Shown here: in pieces, positions 1-11,666 of the stretch
How positions within the stretch are numbered: the first letter of the stretch is position 1
Layout of the letters: each line of letters opens with the position of its first letter
From: Paraconiothyrium sp. Pb-2020
Taxonomy: Eukaryota; Ascomycota; Dothideomycetes; Pleosporales; Didymosphaeriaceae
NCBI GenBank assembly: GCA_022419385.1
Contig: JAJUBI010000005.1
Location: 124,001-188,000 of the forward strand
Direction of reading: 5' to 3'
DNA: 64,000 nt
Program-made: the position numbers and the translations under genes
Notes under the pieces: model-generated
Database searches by the model: none
What the model saw: only the letters and a program-made list of their open reading frames with translations
What the model was told of the DNA's origin: nothing

Positions 1-1186
1 CTTTCTCTCCCACCGACAGCAATCATCATGTTCAAGTCGCCGTACCTCGCCATACGCCCCATGTGCCCATCTTTGAGCACTGACTCTAGAACGATCAGTC
101 GACTATGTTCGCCTCGTTTGATGGCTCTTCTGATATTCTTCAAGATAACGAGTGCATCTTCATCTGACCAGTCGTGGAGACACCATTTCATCGTGTAGAC
201 TTCAAAGCTTGGAACTTCCTCCATGAAATTGCCGGTGATGAGATGCTCCTCCACGATTTGTGCTCCCACGTCTGCGTACTGGCCATCCGGCGCATGGAAG
301 TTGGCTCTGCAAAGCTCAATGGATTTGGCTAGATCCAGAACCGCACCTTTCATGTTCGAGTGCTTGCGTAGCAGTAGCGCGATCAAGCCACCACTCCCAC
401 CTCCTAAGTCTAGTACGGTGTGCTCGGCCACTTCGTGCCAGGGATAGTCGTCCAGAATGCCGGGCGCTTGAGCAATCGCACCACCACTCAGCGTTTTGAA
501 GAACTTGGGCATCCAACCCTGATCTGTGAAGTACTTGAACATGCTGTCGTCCGTGTCGAAATTGACCTGTGCAGGACAGCGAAGGACGTCTTTCTTCAAC
601 GACTCGGGAAGTCCGCGAGCCATGTCGTAGAACTCGTTGCCGTAAAGCTCGACCCAATTGCGCCATTGCGTCCAGTGGTTGGTGGTCAACAAGGTTGAAG
701 TTGCATTGTTGGAATAGGAGTCTTTATGAGCGTCGTACAGGAAAATGCCATTGTTGCTAAGAGTACGCATGATTTGCCTGAAACGGTCGGGTCGAGCGCC
801 AGCTTCTTCAGCTAGTGTAGCCACCGTTCTGGGTCCATGAGCAAGTAGGTCTGGGATATTGAGATCGACAGCTGCAACCAGAGCTTTAGTGTTCATGTAT
901 CCTAAGACTGTTAGCAGATCTCTTGAAGCTCTTAAAGGTTCGGCGCACCCATAAAATGATCTGCAAGTACGAGCTGTCCAGGTTCTAGCATGAGCTGCAC
1001 TTCGGAGAGTAGATCCAACGCTTTCGAAGCAAGCTGACTCACAGCAGCGTCCGGTAATTTCTCCGTGGAGTGTAGGGCATCTTCCAGCGTAGGGTTGGCA
1101 TGCGTTTTCAATTGGAACGACGCTGATTCTAGAGAGGAAATGAGAGTAACTAGGGTTTCTTCGATATGCCCGTCTGTAGCTTTCAT
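1..1186 (-). CDS. O-methyltransferase, 3' part outside window
   Basis: SAM-dependent O-methyltransferase of the fungal secondary-metabolism (AflP/OmtA-like, COMT-fold) group, expected to methylate a hydroxyl of a small molecule in the cytosol. The ATG is at 1186. An intron at 902-948 (GTGCGC...TTAG, branch-like CTAAC) joins a helical N-terminal segment to the winged-helix dimerisation domain (segment MNTKALVAAVDLNIPDLL). The SAM loop reads VLDLGGGSGG and the catalytic-base region reads LHDWSDEDA, with the general-base His as in COMT. The frame is open to base 1, so the last part of the catalytic domain is missing. It is divergent from the MFS gene starting at 1420 with 233 bp between them, suggesting a shared promoter. 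The family is clear; the substrate is unknown. Confidence 0.85.
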
Positions 1187-1419
1187 GTTTGCAGCAAGGT
1201 TTCGTTGTTTGCAATCGAAAGTTTCGCCGTAATGGAATTGTACAGCTTTGAGATCTCCCTGTTATACAGCCGCATGAGTGGTTGTCACCTCGGCCTCGGC
1301 CCCGGCTCCCGCCGCCGACCGAATAAGGAAGTATTTTCAATCAGATAGAGCATCAACAAGTCAACAGTTTGACCAAAGACATACACTCTACGTCTACTGG
1401 ATTCACTTGGCAAGAAATT

Positions 1420-2949
1420 ATGACCGATTCTGAAACGGGCCGCAATACTGAGGAAACGCCTTTGTTGTCAGACCATCACGATGCCGGGCTTTCACAGAAC
1501 ACCGCACCAATCCCAAACAGTTGGAGCCTCTCCCCATATCGGGTTCTACCAGTGGCATTTTTAGCTGCACTGGCAATGTCATCGACTGCTGCAACGGCCT
1601 ACTATGCATACGCCACTCTACTTTGCAAAGATCCAAGTCACTGCGATGGGGATGAGACGAGAAAATATGCTCGGTTCATCGCTATAACAACATCGGTTTC
1701 AAACGTGCTTGGAATGATTGCACTCGGCCCACTGCAATCCATAATGAAGCAGCACCGTGTCTTCGGTCTTCTTCTGTGGCAGGTGACTCGCTCGCTGAGT
1801 CCAATAATGTTACTTGTAGGAGGTGAGAGCGGTTTTTCGGACGTCTAAGAGGGCATAAAACTAATACCTCGACACAGTTCGTACACAGAATATATACGTA
1901 GCTCTGTCAGGTCGAACGTTCGACGGGATTGCTTCTGATAACCTACTACATTTCATCCTGAACACTATATACGCTCTATCTGCGGAGCCAGGAGCTACAT
2001 CTTCACTGATAGGCTACTCTTTGGCCTTGTATATGATCGGAATATCAATTAGTCCTTTCGTCGGAGGCCTCTTCGGGAATTTCACTATCAGCTTCTTTAT
2101 GGCGATCGGGATTTTCGCCATCGCCATCGCCTACATTCTGGTCTGGATCTCACCACAAAGAACGAGCCAGAAGGAATTTGTTCAACCAAGCCACCGCTTG
2201 GAAACCAGGAGTGACAGCGTGCGGATATCCTCCAGGGGTTTCCTGAAAACATTCATCGCTCCACTGCACGCGTTTGCACAGCGCCCGGCATGCCTCTTTT
2301 GCGGGCTCAGCATGCTGACTTACAACATGGTCCAGTCGTATACATTCAGCGCGCTGCTGGTCCATACTTCACTCCGGTTTGGTTTCAGTGGGAAAGAAAA
2401 CGGTGTGGTGTGGTCCTCACCATTGCGCATTCAGTCGCTGCGCTGTACATATTTGTTACTTTATACGTCATACCGCGGACATTTCGAAGAGTTTCAGCCC
2501 ATGCGGAGCCCCAGGGCGATACTGAGCGATCAGTGAAGAGGCAAAACCAAGACGGCGTTCGTGCAGTCATCTCTCTGAGCTTACAATCACTCTCTCTCGT
2601 TATGGTCGGCCTCGCAACGCAGACATGGCATATATACGCCGCGACCGCGATGTTGGCTCTTGGCCTCCCAACTCCCTCATTTATGAAGGCATATGTCGTG
2701 CATCTGTTTGAAGGTTCCCATAAGAGTGAGGCCTTGGCTGCGTTAGCTGCATTAGAAGTCATTGGGGATGTGCTTGGTCCAGTCACTTTGGGTGCATGGC
2801 AGAGTCACAACGCGGTGGGCAGTGGAGTATTCTTTGGAGCAGCAGGAATGGTTGCATTAGCTCTTGCGTTGTTCACGTGTGCTTTGGGTCTGGTAAAATG
2901 TGAGAGGAAGAAGCACACCAATGAAGGAGAGCGGATTCTCCAGCACTAG
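1420..2949 (+). pseudogene. MFS transporter broken by a 5-bp tandem duplication
   Basis: Major facilitator of the SLC46/PCFT-like fungal group, about 489 residues, with an acidic N-terminus and multiple hydrophobic helices. The ATG at 1420 is preferred over an upstream TTG in the same frame. An intron lies at 1823-1877 (GTGAGA...CACAG, branch ACTAA). The frame runs through the central loop, then jumps at about 2402-2411, where GGTGT is repeated in tandem. Before the repeat the protein reads FGFSGKENGV; after it a different frame carries the next helix (VVLTIAHSVAALYIF) to the stop at 2949. With one repeat copy removed, the exons total exactly 490 codons. No intron can fit the 5-bp gap. It could be a true pseudogene, a strain polymorphism or an assembly error. 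If intact it would export or import a small product of the neighbouring enzymes. Confidence 0.75.
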
Positions 2950-3025
2950 TTGTTTCGAACTGCCTACTGCTATCTTCGATCAAACGCGGACATAGACAGT
3001 ACGTTTGGAGACCCCAGTAAAACCT

Positions 3026-4160
3026 CTAGGATAGTCTATCGATAGCGTTGCCAGTGACCCTGATAGGAAGTTCTCTGGCTATCCCAGCACCGGCATTTGC
3101 ACCCTGCAACATCGCGCTGGAAATGATCTTGAACGGATTTGCGGCATCACCTGCAGCGTACACGCCTGCCACATTAGTCTGGTAGAACGGCATTTTTGTG
3201 ACGATATCGCCCCTCTCGCTAAGCTCCAAACCCAACTGTTCCACAAACGATGGATTCACTTTGGTGCCTGGTTGATGAACGATAAACGCTTCCTCCTTGA
3301 TCTTTCCGTCGTCAAAGTGGAGCTGGATAGAGTTGGGCAGCTTCGTGAAGCGTGTGATCTTGCGATGGTCATACGCGGTGTCGTTGTAATTCGATACCTT
3401 TTGGATCTCCCCAGCTAGCGCTTCATTTCCATTCGTATAGATTGTCACTTTGTCAGTGAACTTTCGGGCGTCATCGACCAGGATGTTTGCGTGGAAGGGA
3501 CTTCCAGCATAGCCTACTGCGAGAATACCCGCAGACGAACTACCCCGATGGTCATAGCCGAAGGTGAATAGACAATGGAAACTACAAACGACGTAAGCGC
3601 AACCCCACCCAGTGTGGATAAAAAACATACATTCTCTCCGGAAAATTCTCTTCGTAGCCGGGAATGTCGAGGAACGAAAATCGCACGCCCGTAGAGAGCA
3701 GCACCTTTCGACCTGTCCACTCCACCCCATCGGTAGTCTTTACGTAGAATAGACCGTCATCTTTCTTCTCAATGCTCTCTACAGTGGCCGAGATGAAATC
3801 GACTAGACCTGTCTTCGCCAGCTCTTTTCGGCTCTTTCTTCGGAACTCGTTTGGATTCTGCCCTTCCCAGGTTGGCGTTGCATGTATTGCGGTTTCCCAC
3901 ACGTTCCTTGGCTTTCCATCATCGAAGATGCGGATATCGTGTTGGTGACGATACAGTGTTGTAGCAGCTGACAAGCCAGAAGGGCCTCCACCGATAATGA
4001 GAACATCTACTGCTGTTGAAGGCGCTTTGATGGCCACATTTGGCGTCGATTTGAGAGAGAATTGAAATAGATCGTTTTTTGGGGCGATTGCGTAGGATAT
4101 GAGGGGAATTGCTAGGGAAAGGAGCAGTACATGCGGAGTGTATTTCTTTGCGACATCCAT
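3026..4160 (-). CDS. Thioredoxin-reductase-like FAD oxidoreductase with CxxT instead of CxxC
   Basis: Class-II pyridine-nucleotide-disulfide oxidoreductase fold, 361 residues, two exons (intron 3582-3630). Chosen ATG is 4160; the codon further upstream in frame is TTG. Residues about 8-26 are hydrophobic and could be a membrane anchor. An FAD dinucleotide-binding motif VLIIGGGPSGLSAA follows. The C-terminal FAD motif is VYAAGDAANP. The redox-active site expected to read HCxxCHGYE reads HCLFTFGYD: the first Cys is kept, the second is Thr and the next His is Phe. Relatives in epidithiodiketopiperazine clusters (GliT type) use CxxC to form or reduce disulfides. This enzyme cannot cycle a CxxC disulfide and is more likely an FAD-dependent oxidase or dehydrogenase. 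It has the same orientation as the downstream-numbered CmcJ-like gene. Confidence 0.8.
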
Positions 4161-4414
4161 AATGAACAAAATTATACCACAAGAAGAGTGCTTTCCACTG
4201 CTACGATGATCTTCTATACATATTATGTGTTGCGTTCGGTATGCTAACTCGGCCCCCGGCTAGTGCGGCATCGCAATCACGCAATTGTCGGGTTTGCGCA
4301 TCACTGAACGTGAGATGCAATGAATTTACATAGAGTTACAAACATATGATGTAGTGGAAATAAAAAACTATTCAGCTATGTGCTATTCATGTGTACAAAA
4401 CATGGGACTACAGA

Positions 4415-5472
4415 TCATTCGTCCTCGTAAAATACCAAGGCCCTGACTTCAATGCTTTCCCTCGGAATCTTCGCCTTGAAGGCATCCGGATGCTGGAAAG
4501 CGCAATGCGCACACACTGAGACTTATTAGCGTTTTGAAACGTTCTCAATGGGAAAGCAATCTTACGTCTCGCCACGTCCTCCTTGTTGTCCCAAATCTTG
4601 ATCAGGGTAACCTCTTCAGGCGTCTGCTTATCAAGGTAATACCATTTCTGCTCAGGCGAATAATTAATCGAGACTGTTTGGCCCATGAAGTCATGACGCT
4701 CCCGGAAGATGTCGGTAGGATGCACTTCGGAGGGCTTCATCGTTTGGTAGTCCATAGTAGCTAAGGGCCAGTCTTCGACCATGCCGTGAATGGGACGCCA
4801 GACGCTGGAATTGTTAGCTTGACTCGGATATGATAGAAGGCTGGACGTACTTAATAAGTTGACAACGTCCCTTTAAAAGCCTTTCAGCGTCCTCTCCTGC
4901 GTGTCGCTCGACGCGACGGCTTGCGCCCAGTGCTGATCTAGTCTGGTCAGCATCCGCATTTGACACGAACGTATTTATCCTCTAAGCCTTACTGATCGCA
5001 ATGTACCTAAGGCCTATTAGATATGGTGAGATTCCCTGGAATGTGACCGTAGACTCACCACAGTAGCCGGCTGCTCCCGCCCATTCGGATTCTCCTTCAT
5101 GTTCAAAGCTGGATCCCTCTTCCTATACGTGTGATCGAAGATGAGCACTCTGCTAGCACCAGTAGCACCCTTTATGATGTTCTCCACCAAAGGATAGTAC
5201 TGCTCAGCGACGAGCTCTTTGCTCTTAGAACGGATTGCTCGCAGCACGTCGGTCGACAAGTTGTCATCGTTGTGCCACGTGAAACCGTTCTTGTCCAGTG
5301 TGAAGCTATCCTTGTTGGGTCGCGCATCGGTGACTTTCACATTGTACTCTTGGTTTTGGAAGTTCTGAGAGGGGAAGCCGTCTTCGACTTTGCCGCGAAC
5401 ATAGGGCGGTTCTTTCTCGGAGGGGGCGGGCCAGGGCTCCAGAAAGGACATCTGAGCCTCGTGTGTCGCCAT
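4415..5472 (-). CDS. CmcJ/AsaB-type hydroxylase-methoxylase family protein
   Basis: Member of the CmcJ/NvfI-like family (7-alpha-cephem-methoxylase P8 chain, AsaB hydroxylase/desaturase, GA4 desaturase-like), proteins of about 280-300 residues found in fungal biosynthetic clusters and presumed to oxidise small molecules. The model has four exons with introns 4982-5058, 4805-4850 and 4516-4565 and gives 294 residues. Family landmarks are FDHTYRKRDP, ADQTRSALGASRRVERH, LINVWRPIHGMVEDWPLA and the C-terminal ESIEVRALVFYEDE. The ATG at 5472 is used because the longer in-frame start is GTG. The second exon begins after an acceptor TTAG at 4982, in the position where family members carry HVDQ; here it reads NADADQ. 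Substrate is not predictable. Confidence 0.8.
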
Positions 5473-5834
5473 GTTGCCTGCTGACGATACCACGCGAATA
5501 GCTTGGATATTCACAGAGTTTCTGTGGGTTTACAGGTTCTATATGATCGCGAGTGTTCTCGCGGTATCCGATGGACGGAGCCGGGCCGGGTTGCACAGCC
5601 TGGGGCACAGAAACCGCTCGCCGATAAAACTTGTCTGATTGTGTTTCCGCCGTCATACCAAAACGGTGATGACCACTGTAGATTCCGGAAAACTTTGAGA
5701 CCAACATTCGTCTGAATTTGATGGTAAATAGCCAGCAGCTAGACAGCCCGCAGGCCGTCAATTAAGCTAAGTCTGATCCAAAATTCACGATGAGCTTTCC
5801 AATATAGTCTTCAATTGCAAAGAGAAAACTAATT
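5473..5834. other. Gene-free interval
   Basis: Between two minus-strand genes. It holds the promoter of the CmcJ-like gene and the 3' flank of the stand-alone methyltransferase gene. No coding exon or repeat was recognised. Confidence 0.5.
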
Positions 5835-6790
5835 CTAGGCCTGTTCCTTCTTCCGCCCCCAAGCTGCCCTCAAAGGATAATGTGCGCCCTTCTCCCTCAA
5901 CTCAACCAACAATCTATCAGCCATTGAGTCTAACTCCTCATCCGACAACCCCGTCTTCAAGCCCATCACTGCCAATCATTAGTATTCAATTAAAATACTC
6001 TTCAGTTCAAACTCTAAGAACTACTAGAGTGGAAAACACTTACTTTTCGCATGCATGACCAGCCCCGCAATCGCCCCTGCTGTACAGGTCGCGCCCTTTT
6101 CCGCCAGCACCGCATCCGCATGAGCAGCCCCAAATGCCATATCCACACTCACCTCTTGCACATCCACAGCGCCTGCCTCCTCAAGCCACCCCTTCATCTC
6201 CTGCGCATACTTCCACCCCGCTCCCGTGGTGTCAAATACCAGCTTTACCAGGTCTAGGAACTGCTCGAAAACCGGGCCGGAATTGGGACCGAGCTGTTCA
6301 GCCTCGACGAGCTGGATCCAGCCGCCGGGCTTCACGAGGTCGAAGAGATTCTTTACCGCGGTGCGAAGTGAGGCGTGGGGAGCGGCACCCGGGAGGGAGA
6401 GCCGCTGGTGTACGATGTCGTATTTAGCGTGCTCCGAAGAGGGCCAAAGGTCTGCGACATTGTGCTTGATGAAGGTGAAGTTCTGGGGATGGGAACTGGG
6501 AAAGAAGGAATCATTTATGTCGGTACCGACGTAGGTGGCTGAGGATAGGGAGGGAGTAAGGGTGGAGAGATGTTGGAGCCAGTGGCCTATAGCGATGTGT
6601 TAGCAATGTCTTGGGGATAGAAGAATGATATACCATCTGCGCAGCCACTTTCAAGCACTTTTAGATCGGACGCGGATTGATCGAATGGGAAGAGAAGGAG
6701 CTTTCCCCCGAAAGCATCAATTACCACATCGTGTTGGTCCAGCAGCCTTTTGCTGAGGGCAGCATTCGCGGGTTCGAACGAGGGAGCCAT
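5835..6790 (-). CDS. GliN/TmtA-type SAM-dependent methyltransferase, stand-alone
   Basis: Class-I methyltransferase, 277 residues, three exons (introns 6587-6633 and 5969-6043). The first exon contains the family's N-terminal signature KRLLDQHDVVIDAFGGKLL followed by the SAM loop VLESGCADGHW. Later motifs are YVGTDIND, DIVHQRLSLPGA and LVKPGGWIQLVEAEQ, then a helical C-terminus ending LRAAWGRKKEQA. The same architecture occurs in gliotoxin-type N- and S-methyltransferases (GliN, TmtA/GtmA) and in TdiE-like proteins, so an N-, S- or O-methyl transfer to a small molecule is likely. It is transcribed head-to-head with the gene at 7031, whose C-terminal half is a paralogue of this protein. This pairing suggests duplication and joint expression. 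Confidence 0.85.
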
Positions 6791-7030
6791 GGTAATAGCC
6801 TGGTGTCTTCCTTGGATCTACTGGTCTCATCACATCAAGTACCAGAACCCCGGCTGCCGATCTGTGTAAGCCAGAGAAGTGTTCGGGATCGCCACGTGAT
6901 AGCGTGATACTATCGGTCCGGAACGGGTACCGGCTTGGAACCAACGTGAAGGTATATGAAAAGGCAGAAATGAAGTCCCATAGTAACAGGCTTTGTTGAG
7001 CTGCGTGCTGAGATTTGCAATTTGCCTACG
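6791..7030. promoter_or_regulatory. Shared promoter of two divergent methyltransferase genes
   Basis: The 240 bp between ATG 6790 (minus) and ATG 7031 (plus) must hold both promoters. No clear TATA box or operator-like repeat was recognised; the role is inferred from gene orientation only. Confidence 0.5.
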
Positions 7031-9411
7031 ATGACTTCGAATAAACCCAGTCGGATCGTGGAGCTGTCTGCAGCCATCCAGACGCACGTGCAGCAAATTG
7101 ATGAGTGGTACACTGCCAAGAACTTACCCTCACCAAACTTTGATGAAGACTATCCTGACGATCTGCCTGCCGAGATCCATCAAGCGCGTAATGCAGTTTT
7201 GATTGCAACGGACGAGCTCAATGATTTAATGCTAGGTCCACGGCAGATCGCTGAGTGTTTACCACCTCAGGTGAGTTAGCCATTGAGGAGTTTTTTGTAA
7301 ACAGTGATTGACCGGATATAGCACACTGCCCTCCTTGGAATCCAAGCCGTTGCGCGATGGAACGTCGCCGATCATGTAGCCGTTGATGAAGAAGTATCAT
7401 TCAACGAGCTGGCGAAGCGATGCAACATCCCAGAGAGCGATTTCACACGCATCCTGCGACAGGCCATTTCGAAACATGTGTTCCGAGAATCCAGGAAGGG
7501 ATTCGTCGTGCATAACGCTGCCTCTAAATTGTTTATTAGTCCATCCCCGCTGAATGACTATATCTACATCGCTCTGGAGGACATATGGCAGGGTGCCGCG
7601 CACATGCTAGATGCCATGGAGAAGTGGGATTGTTCCCAGGAGCCGCATCATACGGTATATTGGCAATGTACCATATTATTCTGCAGCTGCTGACAATCGT
7701 AGGGCTACAACCTGGCAAAAGGAATCCAGGAGCCGTACTTCACGGCAATGAAGTCTAACGAGCGGCAGCAGAGAGCCTTCGCGAACAATATGAGCTATAT
7801 GCAAACGCGCCACGGTTTCGGCAGCTCGCTGGGCCACCTTATCTCGAGCTTCGATTGGGACTCGGTCAAGAAAGTGGTTGATGTTGGTGGCGGTATTGGT
7901 GACACTGCGCTCGAGATCGTACGCAACACCAAGGACACGGTCTGCGTGGTACAAGATCTGCCAGACGTGATCTCGCAGGCAAAAGAAAAGCTTACTGCGG
8001 AGCAACAAGAACGTGTACATCTGATGAGCCACAATTTCTTTGAACCACAACCAGTAGACGATGCGGACGTCTTCTTTCTCCGATGGATTCTGCATGACTG
8101 GGCAGATGAGGCGGCAGTGAAGATCCTGAGGCTAATGATACCGGTGTTGAAGCCGGGTGCAAGCATCATACTCCAAGAGTTCATTGTCCCAGGAAGTGGG
8201 GAGGTACCATCTTACTTCGAAAAGATGATTCGGTAAGGAATCTTCCTAGGTGTTGCTGTTCGAATGCTGACTAAGAGGGCAAGATGCATGGACTTGGCTA
8301 TGAAGGCCGCTTTCAATTCGAAGGAGCGAACAGTAGACGACTGGAGCTCACTCTTCCGCGCAGCTGACGAGCGATTCAAGCTTGCCGATGTTCAGGTCGG
8401 CGGTGGGCAAGGCCTTGCGGTGCTCCGGTTCACCTGGGATTCAGCTTCCCAAGCGCCATCTGAATCCACCTCTAATGAGCCAAGCATTGGCTATCCCCTC
8501 GAAAACGACGACGAGATCAGTCGATTGTCAAATCAACATGACGTTCTGAAGGACGAAATGGGTAAATTAGTGCTCGCGCCGATAGATCTATCGACTCCGC
8601 TCCGCATTTTGGATTCGGCGACCGCTGACGGTTCGTCTTGCTACCATCTCTCGCAAATTGTTGCTAATTTGCCACTCAGGTACCTGGATTCGCGATCTGG
8701 AGTCCTCGACGGCTCCCGTGAAGCATACCTTCGTGGGCACCGATCTCGACCCGACGAACTTCCCTTCTGAGACGTCGGACAACCAAACGTATCATGTTCA
8801 AGACATCAATAAACCTTGGCCCGAAGAGTGGAAAGAGAGCTTTGACTACGTTCATCAGAGATTAGTCCTGAACGGCGCGGGCCGCAATCAAAAGGTAGCG
8901 TTGAGCCACCTGCTGGCCCTAGTGAAACCTGGAGGGTGGGTCCAGATCATGGAGTCCACGAACGACATCCCAGAAGAGAACGGGCCAGCCATGCGCAATT
9001 TCGATGCGCTAATGAAGGGAGTGTTCGCCTCGGTCGGCTCGAATATCAGGCTAATGGACGAACTTCCACGATGGCTCGAAGAGGAAGGGTTCGGCCATGT
9101 ACAATCCCGTGTGGTCGAAATGCGGCTTGGAAGGATGAACGGGAATCCTCAGTTAGCCAGACAAGGGACATACTCCAGCATCGTAGCCGCTCGTTCGCTG
9201 TCGGAGTTCGCGAAAAGTGAGTTGCACATTGACCCTTGCATGCATGATGCACTAGTACTAACGTGGTAAAGCGCTTCCTACGGACACGATACCGCTATCG
9301 GAAGAGCAACTGAACAACCTGGGGAGTGAACTGAATGCCGAGCTGGCCACGCGAGGCGGCCTCTATCCGTTACGAGTGGTGTGGGCTTGCAAGCCATCCG
9401 TAGCGGGTTAG
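7031..9411 (+). CDS. Double methyltransferase: O-methyltransferase fused to GliN/TmtA-type methyltransferase
   Basis: Six exons (introns 7271-7321, 7655-7702, 8233-8283, 8631-8679, 9217-9271) encode 708 residues. Residues 1 to about 410 form a COMT-fold O-methyltransferase with a winged-helix N-terminus, SAM loop VVDVGGGIGDTALE, catalytic region LHDWADEAA, and a C-terminus ending VGGGQGLAVLRFTW. A short Ser/Pro-rich linker follows. Then comes a second methyltransferase with NQHDVLKDEMGKLVLAPIDL, SAM loop ILDSATADGTW, FVGTDLDPTNFP, YVHQRLVLNGAG and LVKPGGWVQIMES. The join lies inside one uninterrupted exon (8284-8630), with no stop and no ATG ahead of the second domain's signature, so it is not two neighbouring genes. 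Both SAM loops look intact. The enzyme could methylate two positions of one substrate. The intron-4 donor GTTCGT is unusual, but it restores the conserved ADGTW. Confidence 0.85.
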
Positions 9412-9821
9412 GAAGGTGGGCAAGGAAAGGAGCAGCAAGAACCGCATCCGGGTGACCCCACCCCAGCGATAGGCTGAAGCCACCCTCGAGGAGCTGAGTG
9501 ACGCTTACTGTAGATCAATGACCTCCCATGTAACTGCCAACGCTTCCATATTGCCCAGCCTGCCGTGCTTAGCTGACATGCATTTCGCTCCTCCCATTCT
9601 TCCCACTAATCCCAATTGCTTTGTTCGCCGGTCAGACTGGTCACACCACGCCGCGCCTGCGGCCTGCACAACCCTGCTACCCGGGCTCCTACCTGCGACA
9701 GAACAAAGGGAGAATGCGAAAGATGCGGCATGGTAGCCACGACGGAGATCAAGAATAGGGCCGATATGATGATTCTCTGATGCTTGCACGCACGAAATTA
9801 TTCCGCCTATCTGAGGCTATT
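9412..9821. other. Gene-free interval between convergent genes
   Basis: Holds the 3' flanks of the double methyltransferase gene and the minus-strand MFS pump. I see no further gene. Confidence 0.5.
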
Positions 9822-11666
9822 CTAGTTCTCTCCATCCTGCTTCTCTGCAACCTGCTGCTCTGCACCCTGCTTCTTGACGCTCTTCCACTCCATCCCAAGT
9901 GCTCCAATAAGGCTGACGCAAGCTAGCACTAACGCAAGCCGGAAAGTCTGTACAATCGAAGCATTGTACGCAACAAGAACCTGCGGCAGAAATTCTGGGC
10001 CAACGAGCTCCCTCAGATGCGTCACACCAGCCTTGACGATAACGTCAGGACTGAGCCCAGGGATGTCGAGCGCAACCAGTTTTTCCACTAGACTGCTGGC
10101 AAGCAGGTTTTGTGCCACTGCCACAAAGACCGCACCGCCAAAGATCTGAAAGAACAGGACCAGAGCTGTTCCGGTCGCTACATCAGCCATGGGCAGAACA
10201 TTCTGCGCAGCAACGGCACCTTGCTGAAAGCCAATGCCTACTCCAAAGCCGAAGATGAATTGATAGCCAACCCACTGCGCCTGCGGAGTGTGCAGATTGA
10301 AGAGCGTGCAGAGACCTGCACCGATACTCATCAAAACCGTGCCGAGAATGACGAGAGGGTTGTAGTATCCAGTAGCAGTGACTATGCCACCCGAGGCCAT
10401 GACCGCGACGATTTCGGGAATGATGAAGGGCAAGAAATAGATCCCTGACTTGATAGCGCTCACGTTCTTGACCACCTGGAACTATCTTGATGTCAGCTAC
10501 GCAGTAAACTCTATGATCCTGAGGCAGACTTACCCAAATCGGGATATAGTACGATAAGATGAAGAAGGATCCTCCGACACAGATGTTGAAGATGCATGCG
10601 AACAAAATCGTCCGTTGAGTTGCGATTCTTGCTGGCACTGTGGCGTTGTCTCCCAGGAATATTTGCAGCGCGATGAAGGCCAGGAACGAGATGCCGAAAA
10701 CGACCAGCAGAGCGATTACACGCCCGTCAGACCACGGATACTGAACACCTCCCCACTGCAAGGCAAGTAGAAGGCAGACAACCGATGGGACGAACATCAA
10801 GGTGCCAATCGGGTCCAGCTTCTTCACCGTCACTGCCAACGGCTCGGGATTTGATCCAGCCCTCTCATTAAGCTGCAGAAGGAACAAGATTCCAGCAGCG
10901 GTCAGTCCACCAAGTGGAAGGTTGATGTAGAAACACCATCTCCAAGTTGCTTTGTCGGTAAAGGCACCTCCAATCTATAGCTCATTAATTGGCAGCTCAG
11001 GATATCTGGAATGTATAGCTTACCAGGGGCCCGACGACAGATGCGATACCGTATACACCTCCAGTCATGCCCATGTAGGCCGGACGCTTCTGAAGCGGGA
11101 TCGTGTGTGCGATCACCATCATCGCTCCCGTGAAGAGTCCTGAGCTACCTATGCCAGCAATGGCCCGGCCGATGATCAGGGCTACTGAGTTTGGAGCTAC
11201 GCCGCAGATCAGGCTGCCGAGCTCGAACAGAAACAGTCCGCTCAGAAAAACCCATTTTACTCTGAACAAGGTGTAGAGTTTTCCGAAAAGTAACTGAAAG
11301 CCTTCCAACTGATTAGCCCACTTGCTGCACGAAAAAGGTTCCTTGAAACTCACCGCAGCCTGGCAACAGATACGCGGATCCGTACCAGCCAACATGGTTG
11401 AGGGTGTGAAATTCGTTCGTGATGCGAGGAATAGCAACAGCGACGATATTGTTGTCCAGTGCAACGCAGAAAACTCCCAACATGAGAGAAGCAATGATGA
11501 GACCTAATCGCGCTCCCGTAATATAGTTGGGATTATCATCGGTGGCAGCCTTCTCTTCCACGGTCGTGTCTTTGACAGAGCTCTCTTCCGCTGTAGTTCC
11601 TACCTTGGTAGCGTCCGTCACGGGCGCTGCCTTGTCCTCACCATGATGCTCCGCTGTTGAATCCAT
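9822..11666 (-). CDS. MFS multidrug/mycotoxin efflux pump (AflT-like, 14 helices)
   Basis: Drug:H+ antiporter-2 family, 563 residues in four exons (introns 11302-11353, 10975-11023, 10482-10533). A charged cytosolic N-terminus of about 55 residues is followed by the first helix (LGLIIASLMLGVFCVALDNN) with the motif-D1-like region. Then come GSAYLL, LFGKLYTLF, the antiporter-type segment GLFTGAMMVIAHTIPLQKRP, and later WRWCFYINLPLG and the loop WFQVVKNVSAIKSGI. The tail is hydrophilic and rich in Glu, Gln and Lys. Plasma-membrane or vesicle export of the cluster product is the likely role, by analogy with AflT-type pumps. The ATG at 11666 is used because the upstream in-frame start is TTG. No lesion was found. 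Confidence 0.9.

Noticed and set aside
8284..8630. Idea that the double methyltransferase is two adjacent genes
   Set aside because: The exon is open across the join, there is no stop, and the second domain's signature begins before the first possible internal ATG.
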